The position numbers were made by a program, and so were the translations under genes. Below are positions 33,491 through 43,104 of a DNA stretch of 64,000 nucleotides, piece after piece. The stretch comes from Microcoleus sp. FACHB-61. Its GTDB lineage: Bacteria > Cyanobacteriota > Cyanobacteriia > Cyanobacteriales > Microcoleaceae. Location: assembly GCA_014695295.1 (NCBI GenBank), contig JACJNY010000061.1:62001-126000 (forward strand), given 5' to 3'. The notes beneath the pieces were generated by a model, which searched no databases, had not been told where the DNA came from, and worked only from the letters and a program-made list of their open reading frames with translations. Each line of letters begins with the position of its first letter. Position 1 is the stretch's first letter.

Positions 33491-34366
33491 ATGTTCTTAG
33501 TAACCGGAGCAACAGGCGCACTAGGCCGCCGAATTGTACGAGAAATCAGACAGCAAGAGAAGCCTGTCCGCGCTTTTGTTCGCCTCGCCTCTCGCTACTC
33601 AGAACTAGAAAACCGAGGCGCCGAGATTTTTATCGGCGACTTAAAACAAGACAAAGATATTAAAAAAGCCTGCCAAGGAGTGCAGTACATCATCAGCAGC
33701 CACGGCACCGGCGGCGACGTTCAAGCAGTACACTACCGCGCGAACATAGAATTGATCGACTGCGCCAAAGAAGCCGGAGTGCAGCACTTTGTCTTTATTT
33801 CGGTACTGGGAGTCGATCGGGGATACGAAGATTCGGCAGTATTCAAAGCCAAGCGAGAAGTTGAAAAATACCTGCAAAACAGCGGATTGAATTATACAAT
33901 CTTGCGGCCTGCAGGTTTTGCTTCCAGCTTGTTACCCCTAGCAGAAAGATTTGGAGAAACCGGACTTTACCTGCTGATTGGCGACGGCAAAAACCGCACC
34001 TCTGTTGTCAGTACCGACGACTTAGCAAAGATTGCCGCAGACTCGCCAACAGTCGAGGGCGCGCGCAACCAAATTCTGCCAGTCGGTGGCCCGGATGTGC
34101 TGACAAGAGACGACATTCCCCGCATTTTTGGACGCTTATTCAATCGCGAACCGACGGTAATCAACCCGCCCCTGGTTGTGTTTGACGGCTTGAGAAATGC
34201 CTTGGGTTTATTGAATCCTCAAGCTCAAAAAGACTTAGGAACTTTGCGGGTATTGCTGGGTAACGAGTATTTCTGCACTCCCGAACAAGTGCAAAACTTG
34301 GAATCAATCTACGGCATGAGAATGGAATCCCTAGAAAGCTTTCTGCGGCGCAATTTGAGCGTTTAA
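33491..34366 (+). CDS. atypical SDR / NmrA-like NAD(P)-binding protein
   Basis: A 291-aa protein with a Rossmann start MFLVTGATGALGRRIVREI (GxxGxxG), VRAFVR, IFIGDL, HFVFISVLGVD and the catalytic-region stretch YTILRPAGFASSLLP. This is the atypical short-chain dehydrogenase/NmrA group, which includes isoprenoid/chlorophyll-related and assembly proteins (e.g. Ycf39-like). No specific substrate can be named. The ATG at 33491 is preferred to an ORF start at 33422 that lies in the dispersed repeat. Confidence 0.8.
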   Translation: MFLVTGATGALGRRIVREIRQQEKPVRAFVRLASRYSELENRGAEIFIGDLKQDKDIKKACQGVQYIISSHGTGGDVQAVHYRANIELIDCAKEAGVQHFVFISVLGVDRGYEDSAVFKAKREVEKYLQNSGLNYTILRPAGFASSLLPLAERFGETGLYLLIGDGKNRTSVVSTDDLAKIAADSPTVEGARNQILPVGGPDVLTRDDIPRIFGRLFNREPTVINPPLVVFDGLRNALGLLNPQAQKDLGTLRVLLGNEYFCTPEQVQNLESIYGMRMESLESFLRRNLSV

Positions 34367-34379
34367 AGTGCTAGTTGTT

Positions 34380-34499
34380 CTCGTTCCCAGGCTGTGCCTG
34401 GTAATGAAGATTCGGGAGGCTCTGCCTCTAAATTGTTGTCTCATTTTAATGGAGGCAGAGCCTCCCTAGATGCGTCCCCAGGCTCTGCCTGGGAACGAG
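34380..34499. repeat. 120-bp nested palindromic element
   Basis: The outer arms CTCGTTCCCAGGC (34380-34392) and GCCTGGGAACGAG (34487-34499) are perfect complements. Inside lies GGAGGCAGAGCCTCC (34451-34465), itself palindromic. No ORF. It separates two convergent genes and may act as a terminator. Confidence 0.85.
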
Positions 34500-34532
34500 C
34501 AAATGTAGCGCCAAATCGCAACTGGAAACCAT

Positions 34533-35654
34533 TTAAGCAGAAATAGGTAGTGGTTCAGCACCAATATAGCTGGTAAATGCGATCGGGGGAGAAGTCGGCT
34601 TAGCAATCAAATAACCTTGAACCAAAGTTGCTCCCCGTTCTCGCACCCACTCAAACTCCTCCAAAGTTTCCACACCTTCAGCAACAGTTTTAATTTCTAA
34701 TTCAGCGGCAATTTCTAACATCTTTTCCGTAATGAGTGCCTTATAATAATCTTGATGGACGTTGCGAATCAATTGCATATCCAACTTAATAAAATCTGGA
34801 CGTAGTTGGTGCATCAAATTTAAATTAGAAGAACCGCTGCCAAAATCGTCCAGGGCAATTAAAAATCCCGCCTCTCGGTAAAACCTCAGAATATTAATCA
34901 AGTGATCCATATCAGGAGGGTGCTGAGATTCCGCTACTTCAAAAACAATATTGCTGTGAGGAATTCCCGCTTCATCAATAGCCTGTACGGTTCTTCGCAG
35001 GCACGTAGCGGGATCGTAAACTGAAGTCGGAGAAAAATTAATAAAAAGTAGTTCTTTGATATCGTAAGCATGGGCTTCGCGGATAGCGCGAGTCCGGGCT
35101 AAAACATCTAGTTGAAAAATTAGGCCTGCTGATTCTGCTTGGGAAAAAATCCGACCCGGATAAATTAAGTTTCCTTGCTCGTCAATTCCTCGGAGCAGCG
35201 CTTCGTAGGCAAAAATTTTAGAAGTATCTGAGGTATAAACAATGGGCTGAAAATGCGTAGTAATGCGTTCTTCAGACAATAAATCTAACAGCCAATCAGA
35301 CTTGCTAAAGTTAATAAAAGAGTCTAAGGAAGTGCTGCGATAAAAATCGCTAAGTTTCGGCTGTTCAGCTTCGCGCATCCACAAAACTTTTGTCTCTTTC
35401 AACTCTTGATTTGTCAGTGCCGATGATGCTAGGGCGCTAAACTTTTCTTTGGCTATTTCCTCAAGCATAATGTACAAACACTTGCTCTCTTCTAGAAGCC
35501 GGAATTCAAGTTTAGCCTTGGTCAGTGCAGAAATAACCTTGGTCAGCGTGTGCGATACTGGAAACCACAGGTATACACCTCCCCTGCCCTCTATTTTTGC
35601 GGGTACTGTTTCGCAGCGAGAGCAGGAGCCGAAGGCTTTGCCACTTCTTTGCAT
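34533..35654 (-). CDS. EAL-domain cyclic-di-GMP phosphodiesterase
   Basis: A 373-aa protein that probably hydrolyses c-di-GMP to pGpG. The EAL domain spans about residues 120-365 with AYEALLRG (the EAL motif), FINFSPTSVYD (metal Asn), FEVAES, LDDFGSGSSN (DDFG loop), DFIKLDMQLI, VAEGVET and QGYLIAKP; the main metal and catalytic residues are present, so it looks active. The first 115 residues, with CSRCE near the N terminus and a helical middle, are not a sensor domain I know. GGAGG lies 9 nt before the ATG. No GGDEF partner in the window. Confidence 0.9.
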   Translation of the reverse strand: MQRSGKAFGSCSRCETVPAKIEGRGGVYLWFPVSHTLTKVISALTKAKLEFRLLEESKCLYIMLEEIAKEKFSALASSALTNQELKETKVLWMREAEQPKLSDFYRSTSLDSFINFSKSDWLLDLLSEERITTHFQPIVYTSDTSKIFAYEALLRGIDEQGNLIYPGRIFSQAESAGLIFQLDVLARTRAIREAHAYDIKELLFINFSPTSVYDPATCLRRTVQAIDEAGIPHSNIVFEVAESQHPPDMDHLINILRFYREAGFLIALDDFGSGSSNLNLMHQLRPDFIKLDMQLIRNVHQDYYKALITEKMLEIAAELEIKTVAEGVETLEEFEWVRERGATLVQGYLIAKPTSPPIAFTSYIGAEPLPISA

Positions 35655-36143
35655 TAGGATATCCTCCGGTTTTTGGGTTGATTTTACATTAGCTAGGAAT
35701 TAGTTTTTATTGTAAGCTCATTCAGCTATTAATACATCTATCTCAAGATGTAAATCCTAAGGAACTTGTATTTAATAATTATTGCAGCATTTATACTTAC
35801 CTCTGCTTTCAAACCTTGGCAAAATCTCTCAGCATTGAGCAAGTACGTCTCATTAAACACAGTCCCCAATTCTCACAGAGTGAGAACACAAAGACTTGCT
35901 CTTTATTCTCTATTGCTGCTCTTATTCTTTACGCCTTATTCTCTAATTCCCTTTGCCAAAACAGTCGCTACAGTTGATTTTTTAGCAAAGGGTAATTAAC
36001 ACGCCCGTGAAGCGCAGCTATCCCGTAGGGAATCGCCCCATCGACCAATTTATGCCCACGAAAAATATACACAGCCGGACGATCGCCCCAAACAAACTCA
36101 AGACAAACTCACTTCCTGCGGAATATCCAATTTAATTTTATAA
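35655..36143. other. intergenic region
   Basis: About 490 bases between the EAL gene and the tRNA. An open frame at 35766-35999 has no ribosome site and a leucine-rich composition from AT-rich DNA; I do not call it a gene. A short GC-rich patch near 36000-36060 looks like a repeat fragment. Confidence 0.5.
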
Positions 36144-36217
36144 TCGGGATGACAGGATTTGAACCTGCGACCCCCTCGTCCCGAACGAGGTGCGCTACCA
36201 AGCTGCGCTACATCCCG
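36144..36217 (-). tRNA. tRNA-Pro(CGG)
   Basis: The minus strand starts CGGGATGTAGCGCAGCTTGG and ends CATCCCG plus discriminator A, giving a 7-bp acceptor stem. The anticodon arm is CCTCG-TTCGGGA-CGAGG with anticodon CGG, and the T arm has GGTTCAAATCC. The 3' CCA is not encoded. Discriminator A is normal for proline. Confidence 0.95.
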
Positions 36218-36314
36218 AAATTAGTCACTATATTTTAAGCTTATCACATTCAAGTTAAAATTTAGCAACCTCGTATATAATGATTTGTAAAACACTACTC
36301 AGGCGGAGACAGAC

Positions 36315-37184
36315 GTGACAGTTAAGCCCCAGTGGTTGCGAGTTAAAGCCCCCCAGTGGGAGCGCGTCGGCAACGTCAAAGAAATTTTGCGGGATTTAGC
36401 CCTGAATACGGTTTGCGAAGAGGCTTCCTGTCCGAACATCGGCGAATGCTTCAACGCAGGTACTGCCACATTTTTGATTATGGGCCCGGCTTGTACCCGC
36501 GCCTGTCCTTACTGCGACATAGATTTTGAGAAAAAGCCCAAACCTCTAGATCCGACGGAACCCGAAAGATTGGCGCAAGCGGTACAGCGGCTCAAACTCA
36601 ACCACGTCGTGATTACCTCTGTCAACCGGGACGATTTGCCGGATGGGGGGGCGTCTCAGTTTGTCGAGTGCATTCAAGCGGTGCGCTCTGCGATGCCGGA
36701 CACAACTATAGAAGTTTTGATTCCCGACTTGTGCGGCAACTGGCAAGCTTTAGAAATCATTCTCGCAGCCCGCCCAGACGTACTCAACCACAATACCGAA
36801 ACCGTAAAGCGACTTTACCGCAAGGTGCGGCCGCAAGGAAAGTACGATCGCACCTTGGAACTATTGCAGCGAAGTCGCGAACTCGCACCTGGGGTTTATA
36901 CCAAATCCGGCATCATGGTGGGACTCGGAGAAACAGACGCCGAAATCCGGGAGGCGATGCAAGACTTGCGGGCTGTCGGCTGCGATATTTTAACAGTTGG
37001 ACAGTACCTGCAACCTACTCAAAAGCACTTGAACGTAGAAAACTTTGTGCCTCCGGAACAGTTTGATGATTGGAGAAAGTTTGGCGAATCTTTGGGATTC
37101 TTGCAAGTAGTCGCTTCTCCCTTAACTCGCAGTTCGTACCACGCCGAACAGGTGCGGGAACTGATGAAACTTTACCCGCGCTAA
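36315..37184 (+). CDS. lipA: lipoyl synthase
   Basis: Radical-SAM enzyme that inserts two sulfurs into octanoyl-protein. The auxiliary cluster motif [12 protein letters not shown] and the radical-SAM motif CTRACPYCD are present, followed by [19 protein letters not shown] and [11 protein letters not shown]. Length is 289 aa. The GTG start has GGCGGAGA upstream. The C terminus has RSSYHAEQ with the serine that closes the auxiliary cluster. Stands alone downstream of the tRNA. Confidence 0.95.
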   Translation: MTVKPQWLRVKAPQWERVGNVKEILRDLALNTVCEEASCPNIGECFNAGTATFLIMGPACTRACPYCDIDFEKKPKPLDPTEPERLAQAVQRLKLNHVVITSVNRDDLPDGGASQFVECIQAVRSAMPDTTIEVLIPDLCGNWQALEIILAARPDVLNHNTETVKRLYRKVRPQGKYDRTLELLQRSRELAPGVYTKSGIMVGLGETDAEIREAMQDLRAVGCDILTVGQYLQPTQKHLNVENFVPPEQFDDWRKFGESLGFLQVVASPLTRSSYHAEQVRELMKLYPR

Positions 37185-37221
37185 GTAGGTGCCTACAAAT
37201 AAACATTACATAGGGAGGGCG

Positions 37222-37434
37222 GGTTTTGCAGCCGTCTACTCCCTGGTATTTGGGTTCTTAAGTAAACCCGCCTCTACAAGAGACTATGGTTTTTTTCCGC
37301 TGACCTACTTAGCAATTTTAATCTGAGGGTTTTGCAGCCGTCTACTTGCTAGTATTTGGGCCCTTAGTTAAACCGGCCCCTACAAGATACTAGGGTTTTT
37401 TTTCCACTGGCCTACTTAGCAATTTTAATTTGAG
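37222..37434. repeat. tandem duplication of a 106-bp unit
   Basis: Copy 1 (37222-37327) and copy 2 (37328-37434) both begin GGTTTTGCAGCCGTCTACT and end with CCTACTTAGCAATTTTAAT plus TGAG; between lies GTATTTGGG and a long T run. Differences are scattered single bases. Inside each copy AAACCCGCC/AAACCGGCC-type words could pair with the left end. No ORF. Confidence 0.85.
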
Positions 37435-37578
37435 CGCTGTTGCAGGCCCGGTGCAAAAAAAAACAGGTTTTTGATGGTAGTGTTCTTGGGTGATGTTAAC
37501 CCGGAAGCAGCAGCGAACAGCAAAAAAAATATCAGCCGATCGCCCCCTCAAAATCGAGACTTACGCAAAAGACATCGA

Positions 37579-37652
37579 GAAACCGGGTTTCTTCCTCAAA
37601 CTTTTAGGTTTTAATCCAGAAGTTTTGTCGAGAAACCCGGTTTTTGCGTCAG
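37579..37652. repeat. GAAACCGGGTTTCTT-family palindromic repeat
   Basis: GAGAAACCGGGTTTCTTCC on the left and GAGAAACCCGGTTTTTG on the right form a member of the family at 13511-13615. An open frame across it (37490-37762) is a by-product. The remainder to 38133 shows no gene; it must include the sigC promoter. Confidence 0.8.
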
Positions 37653-38133
37653 CCAATAACTCGGTATTGCGGACTGTACGAACTCTGAAGCTCATATTCT
37701 GTAATGGATTAAACTTCTGCGCTCACGGCAGGGTATTTAATCAAGAGCGGCGAGTTATATAAAGTTTTATTAAAAAAATCGCTAATTTTCCGAAGTGATC
37801 GGGAACCAGCTTATTGGTGATGAAGATTAACTTAACTTCTGACCAAGGTCACTTGTTTCTAGCCAGTCAATCTCTATACTAGCTACATAAACAAAGAAGT
37901 AGAACCCACTTTCCGGGCCCTCAACCTGTTACATCAGAAAGTTCTTAGCGTTTTCCAGAATCTTGGTAAAACAAGTGGGGCAGCAAAAGTGCGATCGAAC
38001 AACAGCAGAAAAGTCAGGAAAGTTAGTAAAGAAACACAAAGCGGTGATGCTTCGTCTTAACAAACCGGGCATCATAATTATCAATAACCGCTAAGCGTAG
38101 CATCTTTTCACCCGGAGCAACTGAGAAATTACT

Positions 38134-39399
38134 ATGCCAGCCACCTCTTTTTACGCTGAAGCTGAATTCGACGAACAACTGCGAGTCAATCCCTTGCCAG
38201 ATGATGTGTTGGATGAAGATGCTGAAGAAGCTGGAGACGAACTGCTCGACCAAGACCCAGCAGAGACAGAAGATGCAGACCCAGCAGCCAAATTGCAAAA
38301 AAATGCGAGCCGCCGCACTACAGACTTAGTGCGCCTCTATCTACAAGAAATCGGTCGGGTTCGTCTCTTGGGTAGAGACGAAGAAGTCTCGGAAGCTCAA
38401 AAAGTTCAGCGCTATATCAAATTGCTGGAATTACGCAACACTGTCGCCTCCCAGGAAGAAGGGCTAATTGGGCGCTTCGTGCATTTAATTGAGGTGCGCG
38501 ATCGTTTAGCCGCACAGTTAGGACATAAACCTTCCCTGGAACGCTGGGCATTAACAGCCGGCGTCGGTGACGTGCCTGAACTCAAGCGAATTATGTCCGA
38601 AGGCAAGCGCCAGTGGGCCGAGTTAGCAGAGATGACGGTGGAGACGATCGAAAGAATTCAAGCTGAAGGCGTGGAAGCTAAAGACCACATGATTAAGGCG
38701 AACCTGCGCCTGGTGGTTTCGGTGGCGAAAAAATATCAAAATCGCGGTTTAGAATTGCTCGATTTAATACAAGAAGGTACTCTGGGACTGGAGCGAGCCG
38801 TAGAAAAGTTTGATCCGACGCGGGGCTATCGGTTTAGCACCTATGCCTACTGGTGGATTCGGCAGGGAATTACGCGCGCTATAGCTACTCAAAGCCGCAC
38901 CATCCGCCTCCCGGTTCACATCACCGAAAAACTTAACAAAATCAAAAAAGCCCAGCGCAAAATTTCTCAAGAAAAAGGTCGCACAGCTACGATCGAAGAC
39001 ATCGCGGTCGAGTTGGACATGACGGCCCCCCAAGTCCGAGAAGTTTTGCTCCGAGTCCCCCGGTCTGTTTCTCTGGAAACTAAAGTGGGCAACGAAAAAG
39101 ATACAGAGTTGGGCGACTTGCTCGAAACCGACTGCGTATCGCCAGAAGAAATGCTGATGCGAGAAGCTCTGCACCGCGACTTGCAGCAACTGCTGGCAGA
39201 TTTGACCAGCCGCGAGCGAGATGTAATTCTGATGCGGTTTGGTTTGGGCGACGGACACCCCTACTCGCTGGCCGAAATCGGACGCGCGCTCGACTTGTCC
39301 CGCGAGCGAGTCCGCCAAATTGAAGCTAAAGCTTTGCAAAAACTCCGCCAACCCAAGCGCCGCAACCGCGTTCGCGACTATCTGGAGTCTCTGACTTAA
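38134..39399 (+). CDS. sigC: RNA polymerase sigma factor, group 2 (SigC-type)
   Basis: Sigma-70 family factor of 421 aa that directs RNA polymerase to promoters. The order is: an acidic N-terminal part (about 1-50), region 1.2 (TTDLVRLYLQEIGRVRLL), a long insert (about 100-175, LGHKPSLERWALTAGVGDVP), region 2 (ANLRLVVSVAKKYQNRGLEL, YRFSTYAYWWIRQGITRA), region 3, and region 4 (LTSRERDVILMRFGLGDG, LAEIGRALDLSRERVRQIEA). The N-terminal MPATSFYAEAEF and the end RRNRVRDYLESLT are what I recall for cyanobacterial SigC rather than primary SigA. SigC is linked to heat and carbon/nitrogen stress. The paralogue choice is less certain than the family. Confidence 0.85.
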   Translation: MPATSFYAEAEFDEQLRVNPLPDDVLDEDAEEAGDELLDQDPAETEDADPAAKLQKNASRRTTDLVRLYLQEIGRVRLLGRDEEVSEAQKVQRYIKLLELRNTVASQEEGLIGRFVHLIEVRDRLAAQLGHKPSLERWALTAGVGDVPELKRIMSEGKRQWAELAEMTVETIERIQAEGVEAKDHMIKANLRLVVSVAKKYQNRGLELLDLIQEGTLGLERAVEKFDPTRGYRFSTYAYWWIRQGITRAIATQSRTIRLPVHITEKLNKIKKAQRKISQEKGRTATIEDIAVELDMTAPQVREVLLRVPRSVSLETKVGNEKDTELGDLLETDCVSPEEMLMREALHRDLQQLLADLTSRERDVILMRFGLGDGHPYSLAEIGRALDLSRERVRQIEAKALQKLRQPKRRNRVRDYLESLT

Positions 39400-39666
39400 A
39401 TTTGACTGGTTCGTCAGGGCGATCGATCACCGAGAGAGGCATTCGGCACTTATGCAGAAGGCAGCAGGCATTCGGCAGAAGTAACAATATTTACTTCTAA
39501 ACAACTTCTCTGTCCTCTGCATCAAGGCATAAAGCGTGTTAATAGTCAAAAAATATCAAAAGCCAAATTTTTTCATCAATCTTTTTTCAATAAGCTGCGA
39601 TATTTGCAAAATATCTCGATCGTTGTGTATGATTGTCAATAGGCAGACTTTCTTGAGAGGGTCACT

Positions 39667-40194
39667 ATGGCACTTTATACCGCGTCCTCGTTTAAATCCG
39701 AACTCAATGACAAAGGCTGGCGGATGACTCCCCAACGGGAAACCATCTTGCACGTGTTTCAGAACCTCCCCAAAGGCAATCACCTGAGTGCCGAGGATTT
39801 GTACACTTTGTTAAAAAATCGCGGAGAAAACATTAGCTTATCCACCATTTACCGAACTTTAAAGTTAATGGCAAGGATGAGCCTCCTCCGCGAACTCGAA
39901 CTAGCCGAAGGTCACAAACACTATGAAATAAACCAGCCTTACCCGCACCACCATCACCACTTAGTCTGCGTTCAGTGCAACAGAACGATCGAATTTAACA
40001 ACGACTCGATTTTGAAAATTGGCATGAAGCAAGCTGAAAAGTCTGGGTTGCACCTGCTAGACTGCCAGCTAACCATTCATACGGTGTGCCACGAAGCTTT
40101 GCGGATGGGATGGCCGTCTTTGGTTTCCAGCAATTGGTCTTGTCCGAGGTCGATCGCCCACAACGGCAGCAGCGCCCCGGATTCAATCGAGTGA
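39667..40194 (+). CDS. furA: ferric uptake regulator FurA
   Basis: Iron-responsive repressor, 175 aa. The N-terminal winged helix (WRMTPQRETILHVFQNLPKG, SAEDLYTLLK, LSTIYRTLKLMARM) is followed by the dimer domain with PHHHHHLVCVQC. Cysteines at 101, 104, 133 and 141 correspond to those numbered in Anabaena FurA, which play heme/redox and metal roles. The C-terminal 30 residues (EALRMGWPSLVSSNWSCPRS...) extend the usual length of about 150. An AT-rich stretch just before the start would suit autoregulation. Confidence 0.9.
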   Translation: MALYTASSFKSELNDKGWRMTPQRETILHVFQNLPKGNHLSAEDLYTLLKNRGENISLSTIYRTLKLMARMSLLRELELAEGHKHYEINQPYPHHHHHLVCVQCNRTIEFNNDSILKIGMKQAEKSGLHLLDCQLTIHTVCHEALRMGWPSLVSSNWSCPRSIAHNGSSAPDSIE

Positions 40195-40279
40195 TAATAC
40201 ACTCTTTTCGCTTTTCAAGTACGCATTGTTACAATTTTTAACAAAAAATCGTGACCTAAGCGCGATTAGCAGTTAGGCC

Positions 40280-40347
40280 GAAACCGGGTTTCTTCAGAAA
40301 AATAAATCATTTCAGGAATCAGTGGGAAACCAGAAACCCGATTTCTT
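40280..40347. repeat. GAAACCGGGTTTCTT-family palindromic repeat
   Basis: CGAAACCGGGTTTCTTCAG and CAGAAACCCGATTTCTTTG are the two cores. It lies between furA and the end of the convergent peptidoglycan-binding gene and may serve both as terminator. Confidence 0.75.
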
Positions 40348-40372
40348 TGATGCAGCGTCCGCAAGTCCCCTG

Positions 40373-41950
40373 CTAAAAAGTTTGGCTCAACAAATCGTCG
40401 CTGCTGACCCCGTAACTGCGCTGAGCTCGATCGAGGGCGTCTCTCGTCGGAGTATCAAAAACTCCGCTGATCGATCCTGTGTAAAAGCCGAGGTCTTGCA
40501 GCCGCCTTTGTAATTGCTGAATGCTCGATCGAGAGTTGAAACTGCTGCTAATTGGAACGGCAGGAACAGCTAGCCGCCCAGCTAATCCGTTTTCGAGGGC
40601 AGCCAAAGTCGCCGGAGTGGCAATACCCGTCGCCGGTGACAAATTGCGTTCCTGCTGAAACGACAGCACTGCAAACTCGGTCTCGGCTCCAAATACTCCG
40701 TTCACCGGGCCGGGGTTTTTGCCCAGACTTCTGAGCAAAGACTGAAGCTGTCGGACAGCCGGCCCACTATCGCCCCGTCGCAGACCCGCAGCGAGGGGCG
40801 GCAACGGCTGTGCAGCCTGCCTGTTGCCTTGCCGCAAAGCCGATCGAGTGCTGCGATCGACCCTCCCAGTCCCGAACAGCCCGCTATCCCTCTGAAACCG
40901 GATCAAAGCTGCCTGAGTTGGTCGATCGAACCAACCGTGAATCTGGCTCCTGTAATAACCCAATTGTTGCAGCCGCCGCTGCACAAATTCTACTTGTCGG
41001 CCTCTGTCGCCCAACTCCAGAAAATCTCCGGCATTACTCTGCTGGTCATTTTCCTCAGTCGATGAGGTAATTTGAGCTGCCCTCATCTGGGCATCGATAG
41101 CAGTCAAAGTCGCAGTGTCAGCGCAACCGTCAGAAACGAGATTGTAATCTTGCTGAAAACGAGTCACAGCGTAGAGAGTGCGTTCCCGAAACTTGCCGTC
41201 AACGCCGCCTTCAAAATAGCCCAAAGCTTTTAGCTGTCGCTGGATCAAGTCTACCGTCGCCCCTCTATCCCCGAACCGCAGCCCCTTGCAACCGCCATTT
41301 CCCGAAATATCCCCCGGAAGGGTAACGGGGGGAACCGGCCTGGTGGAGCCAAACAGCAAAGCTAAAGTTTGCCTGTCAGCAACTCCAGTCACCCGCAGCC
41401 GATTAATTCGCTGGAAGTATCTAACCGCATTTAGAGTAACTTCGCGAAAACTCCCTGTTGGATTCGCCTTGAAGTAGCCTAGCTGCTGCAACCTGCGCTG
41501 GAGAGCCGAAACACCTGCACCCGCGTCTCCAAAACGCAGCTCCCGATAATTGTTATAAATAGTTTTAAAAGGTCGATCGTCATCCCCGGCAAAACTGTTG
41601 AGTGCTATCACAGTAGCTCGATCGGGCCGGCCAGTCAGCGACAGTTGATAGTCTCGCTGAAAGTTAGTCAGAGCTTGTTTAGTAACCGGGCCGAGCTGAC
41701 CGGTGGAGGATCTGGGAAAATAGCCGAGATCCCGCAACCTGTCTTGAACCGATCGCACATTTGGATTTCCCGGATCTATTTGAGCAAAAGCCGAACCGGC
41801 TGCACTCAAAACCGACAGCATCAACGCCAGAGACAGCAAACGGACATAAGTCTGACTCGATAGGTTTTGCCACTTGGGCCCATCAAAAATTTTCGACTCT
41901 GCGGGTGCTTCGCAAACAAGAGCAAGTTCGAGGTAGGCGAGAGATTCCAT
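40373..41950 (-). CDS. exported protein with about five peptidoglycan-binding (PGB_1) domains
   Basis: A 525-aa envelope protein. Its N terminus, MESLAYLELALVCEAP, recurs in cyanobacterial proteins of this type; a signal/anchor helix follows (about 36-56, LLSLALMLSVLSAAGSAFAQ). The rest is a chain of PG_binding_1 repeats recognisable by VRSVQDRLRDLGYFP, VSALQRRLQQLGYF, VDLIQRQLKALGYF, VEFVQRRLQQLGYY, VRQLQSLLRSLGKN and IQQLQRRLQDLGFY: six starts, the first and last less complete. No catalytic domain is attached, so it probably scaffolds or binds the wall. Confidence 0.87.
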   Translation of the reverse strand: MESLAYLELALVCEAPAESKIFDGPKWQNLSSQTYVRLLSLALMLSVLSAAGSAFAQIDPGNPNVRSVQDRLRDLGYFPRSSTGQLGPVTKQALTNFQRDYQLSLTGRPDRATVIALNSFAGDDDRPFKTIYNNYRELRFGDAGAGVSALQRRLQQLGYFKANPTGSFREVTLNAVRYFQRINRLRVTGVADRQTLALLFGSTRPVPPVTLPGDISGNGGCKGLRFGDRGATVDLIQRQLKALGYFEGGVDGKFRERTLYAVTRFQQDYNLVSDGCADTATLTAIDAQMRAAQITSSTEENDQQSNAGDFLELGDRGRQVEFVQRRLQQLGYYRSQIHGWFDRPTQAALIRFQRDSGLFGTGRVDRSTRSALRQGNRQAAQPLPPLAAGLRRGDSGPAVRQLQSLLRSLGKNPGPVNGVFGAETEFAVLSFQQERNLSPATGIATPATLAALENGLAGRLAVPAVPISSSFNSRSSIQQLQRRLQDLGFYTGSISGVFDTPTRDALDRAQRSYGVSSDDLLSQTF

Positions 41951-42399
41951 AACTTTTTACTGTGAAATTGTGGGTGGGTGGTGTGAGCAAACTGCCAAAA
42001 ATGATTTTTGGCACGCTTGGCTTGGATTCTATCAACGCTAAGTTATACTTGGAAAGCGCGAAGCACCCGTTTTTTTTTTTTATTTACAGTCAAAAATAAT
42101 TACAGGTAACACCCAAGATAGCATTGCTGCTTCTAGAGACGCGAGACTCAGCAAAAAAGTTTGCAGGCATAGTCTTAGCCTTAAAGGCCAAAAGACAATA
42201 AGTTCTGGGGTAGTGCTGGCTAATATTTTATCTGGCTGCCGCAGAAATTACCACAAGACTTGCGCGCAGGCTGTCATCACCTTAATTTGTTGTCTGGTAA
42301 AGAGCCTGAAATGGCAGGTTTTTTGTTAAGAAACGCGGTTTCTTCATGTTGCCAGTGCGTCTAGGAAAGTACCGCTGATTAACCGAAAAACGAGCCAAT
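41951..42399. other. intergenic region with T tract and two short hairpins
   Basis: It holds a run of 13 T residues (about 42070-42082), CCTGAAATGGCAGGTTTTTTG (about 42305, a small intrinsic-terminator-like hairpin) and AAGAAACGCGGTTTCTT (42328-42344), a diverged GAAACC-family core. No gene found. Confidence 0.55.
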
Positions 42400-42444
42400 A
42401 AAAATCCCCACCCTTGCGAGCTGCAAATAGGGCGGGGATTTTTT
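42400..42444 (-). terminator. strong bidirectional hairpin terminator
   Basis: AAAAATCCCCACCC pairs with GGGCGGGGATTTTTT around a loop of about 17 nt. A/T tracts on both sides let it work on either strand; on the minus strand it ends the 58-aa membrane protein gene 36 nt upstream. Confidence 0.75.
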
Positions 42445-42480
42445 GATAAGTTGATTTTGTATTAAAAAATCGACGATCGC

Positions 42481-42657
42481 TTAAATTAAGCCGAACCGAT
42501 CGCAAATCACAGCTACTCCCGCTGCAAAAACAGTAATTCCGATGGCTACCAGCGGGTTTTGCCCTCTGCTAACCGCAAAAGAGGTAACGACCCCAGCTCC
42601 TAAAGCCGCAGTTACAGCAGCAGTCGCCAAATCTCGATCGGGACGTTTGTCGTACAT
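42481..42657 (-). CDS. small membrane protein (58 aa)
   Basis: I found this ORF by hand; it is short. It reads MYDKRPDRDLATAAVTAALG, a first hydrophobic stretch, then LVAIGITVFAAGVAVICDRF as a second, ending in GLI. The two hydrophobic helices joined by a short turn (SRGQNP) give a hairpin membrane protein. Coding support: codon-like composition, start codon, and a strong terminator directly behind it. I do not recognise a named family, though such small proteins are common in cyanobacteria. Confidence 0.7.
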   Translation of the reverse strand: MYDKRPDRDLATAAVTAALGAGVVTSFAVSRGQNPLVAIGITVFAAGVAVICDRFGLI

Positions 42658-43104
42658 ATTTTTTATTGTTGGTAGCTGTTAAGCTGAAAACTTACATCTT
42701 GCGATCAAAGCTACCACTCTTGCCTCTGCGGAGGTGATAACAGCCTGCGTTTTGCAACTAACCTTAAAATTTTGCTAAGTTTCTTAACATCCTCTCGTTA
42801 ATAACATAAGTTAATATTATGTATTTTCGAGTTTTTATGTTGAGTTTTAGCTCTTGAAACCTGTTGTCCGCTGGGCTTTTATGGAAAATTCAGGAGTAGG
42901 GAGAGGCGATCGCCCCTAGAGTCTGTGCGCCTCAAACTGCAATCCCAAATATCGTAAATAAATTTAACTTGACTTTTTGTGATAAATGCGTATCTAGCTA
43001 TTGGAAACAATAGACAGGAAAAACCCCGGCGTTGGTGAACAATTTTCACACTGCGATTGCTTCGCTGCCCTCACACTGAGAGGAGTATATTTTGTGTCTA
43101 AGCC
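42658..43104. other. intergenic region
   Basis: AT-rich, without a supported gene. One HIP1 octamer near 42907. An open frame at 43001-43231 overlaps the SH3 gene on the other strand and is a shadow. Confidence 0.5.

Noticed and set aside
35766-35999. 77-codon open frame rich in Leu and Phe
   Set aside because: No ribosome site, weak start and composition set by AT-rich DNA; no recognisable protein feature.
37490-37762. 90-codon open frame
   Set aside because: Runs through a GAAACC-family palindrome on both sides; the peptide is the translation of the repeat.
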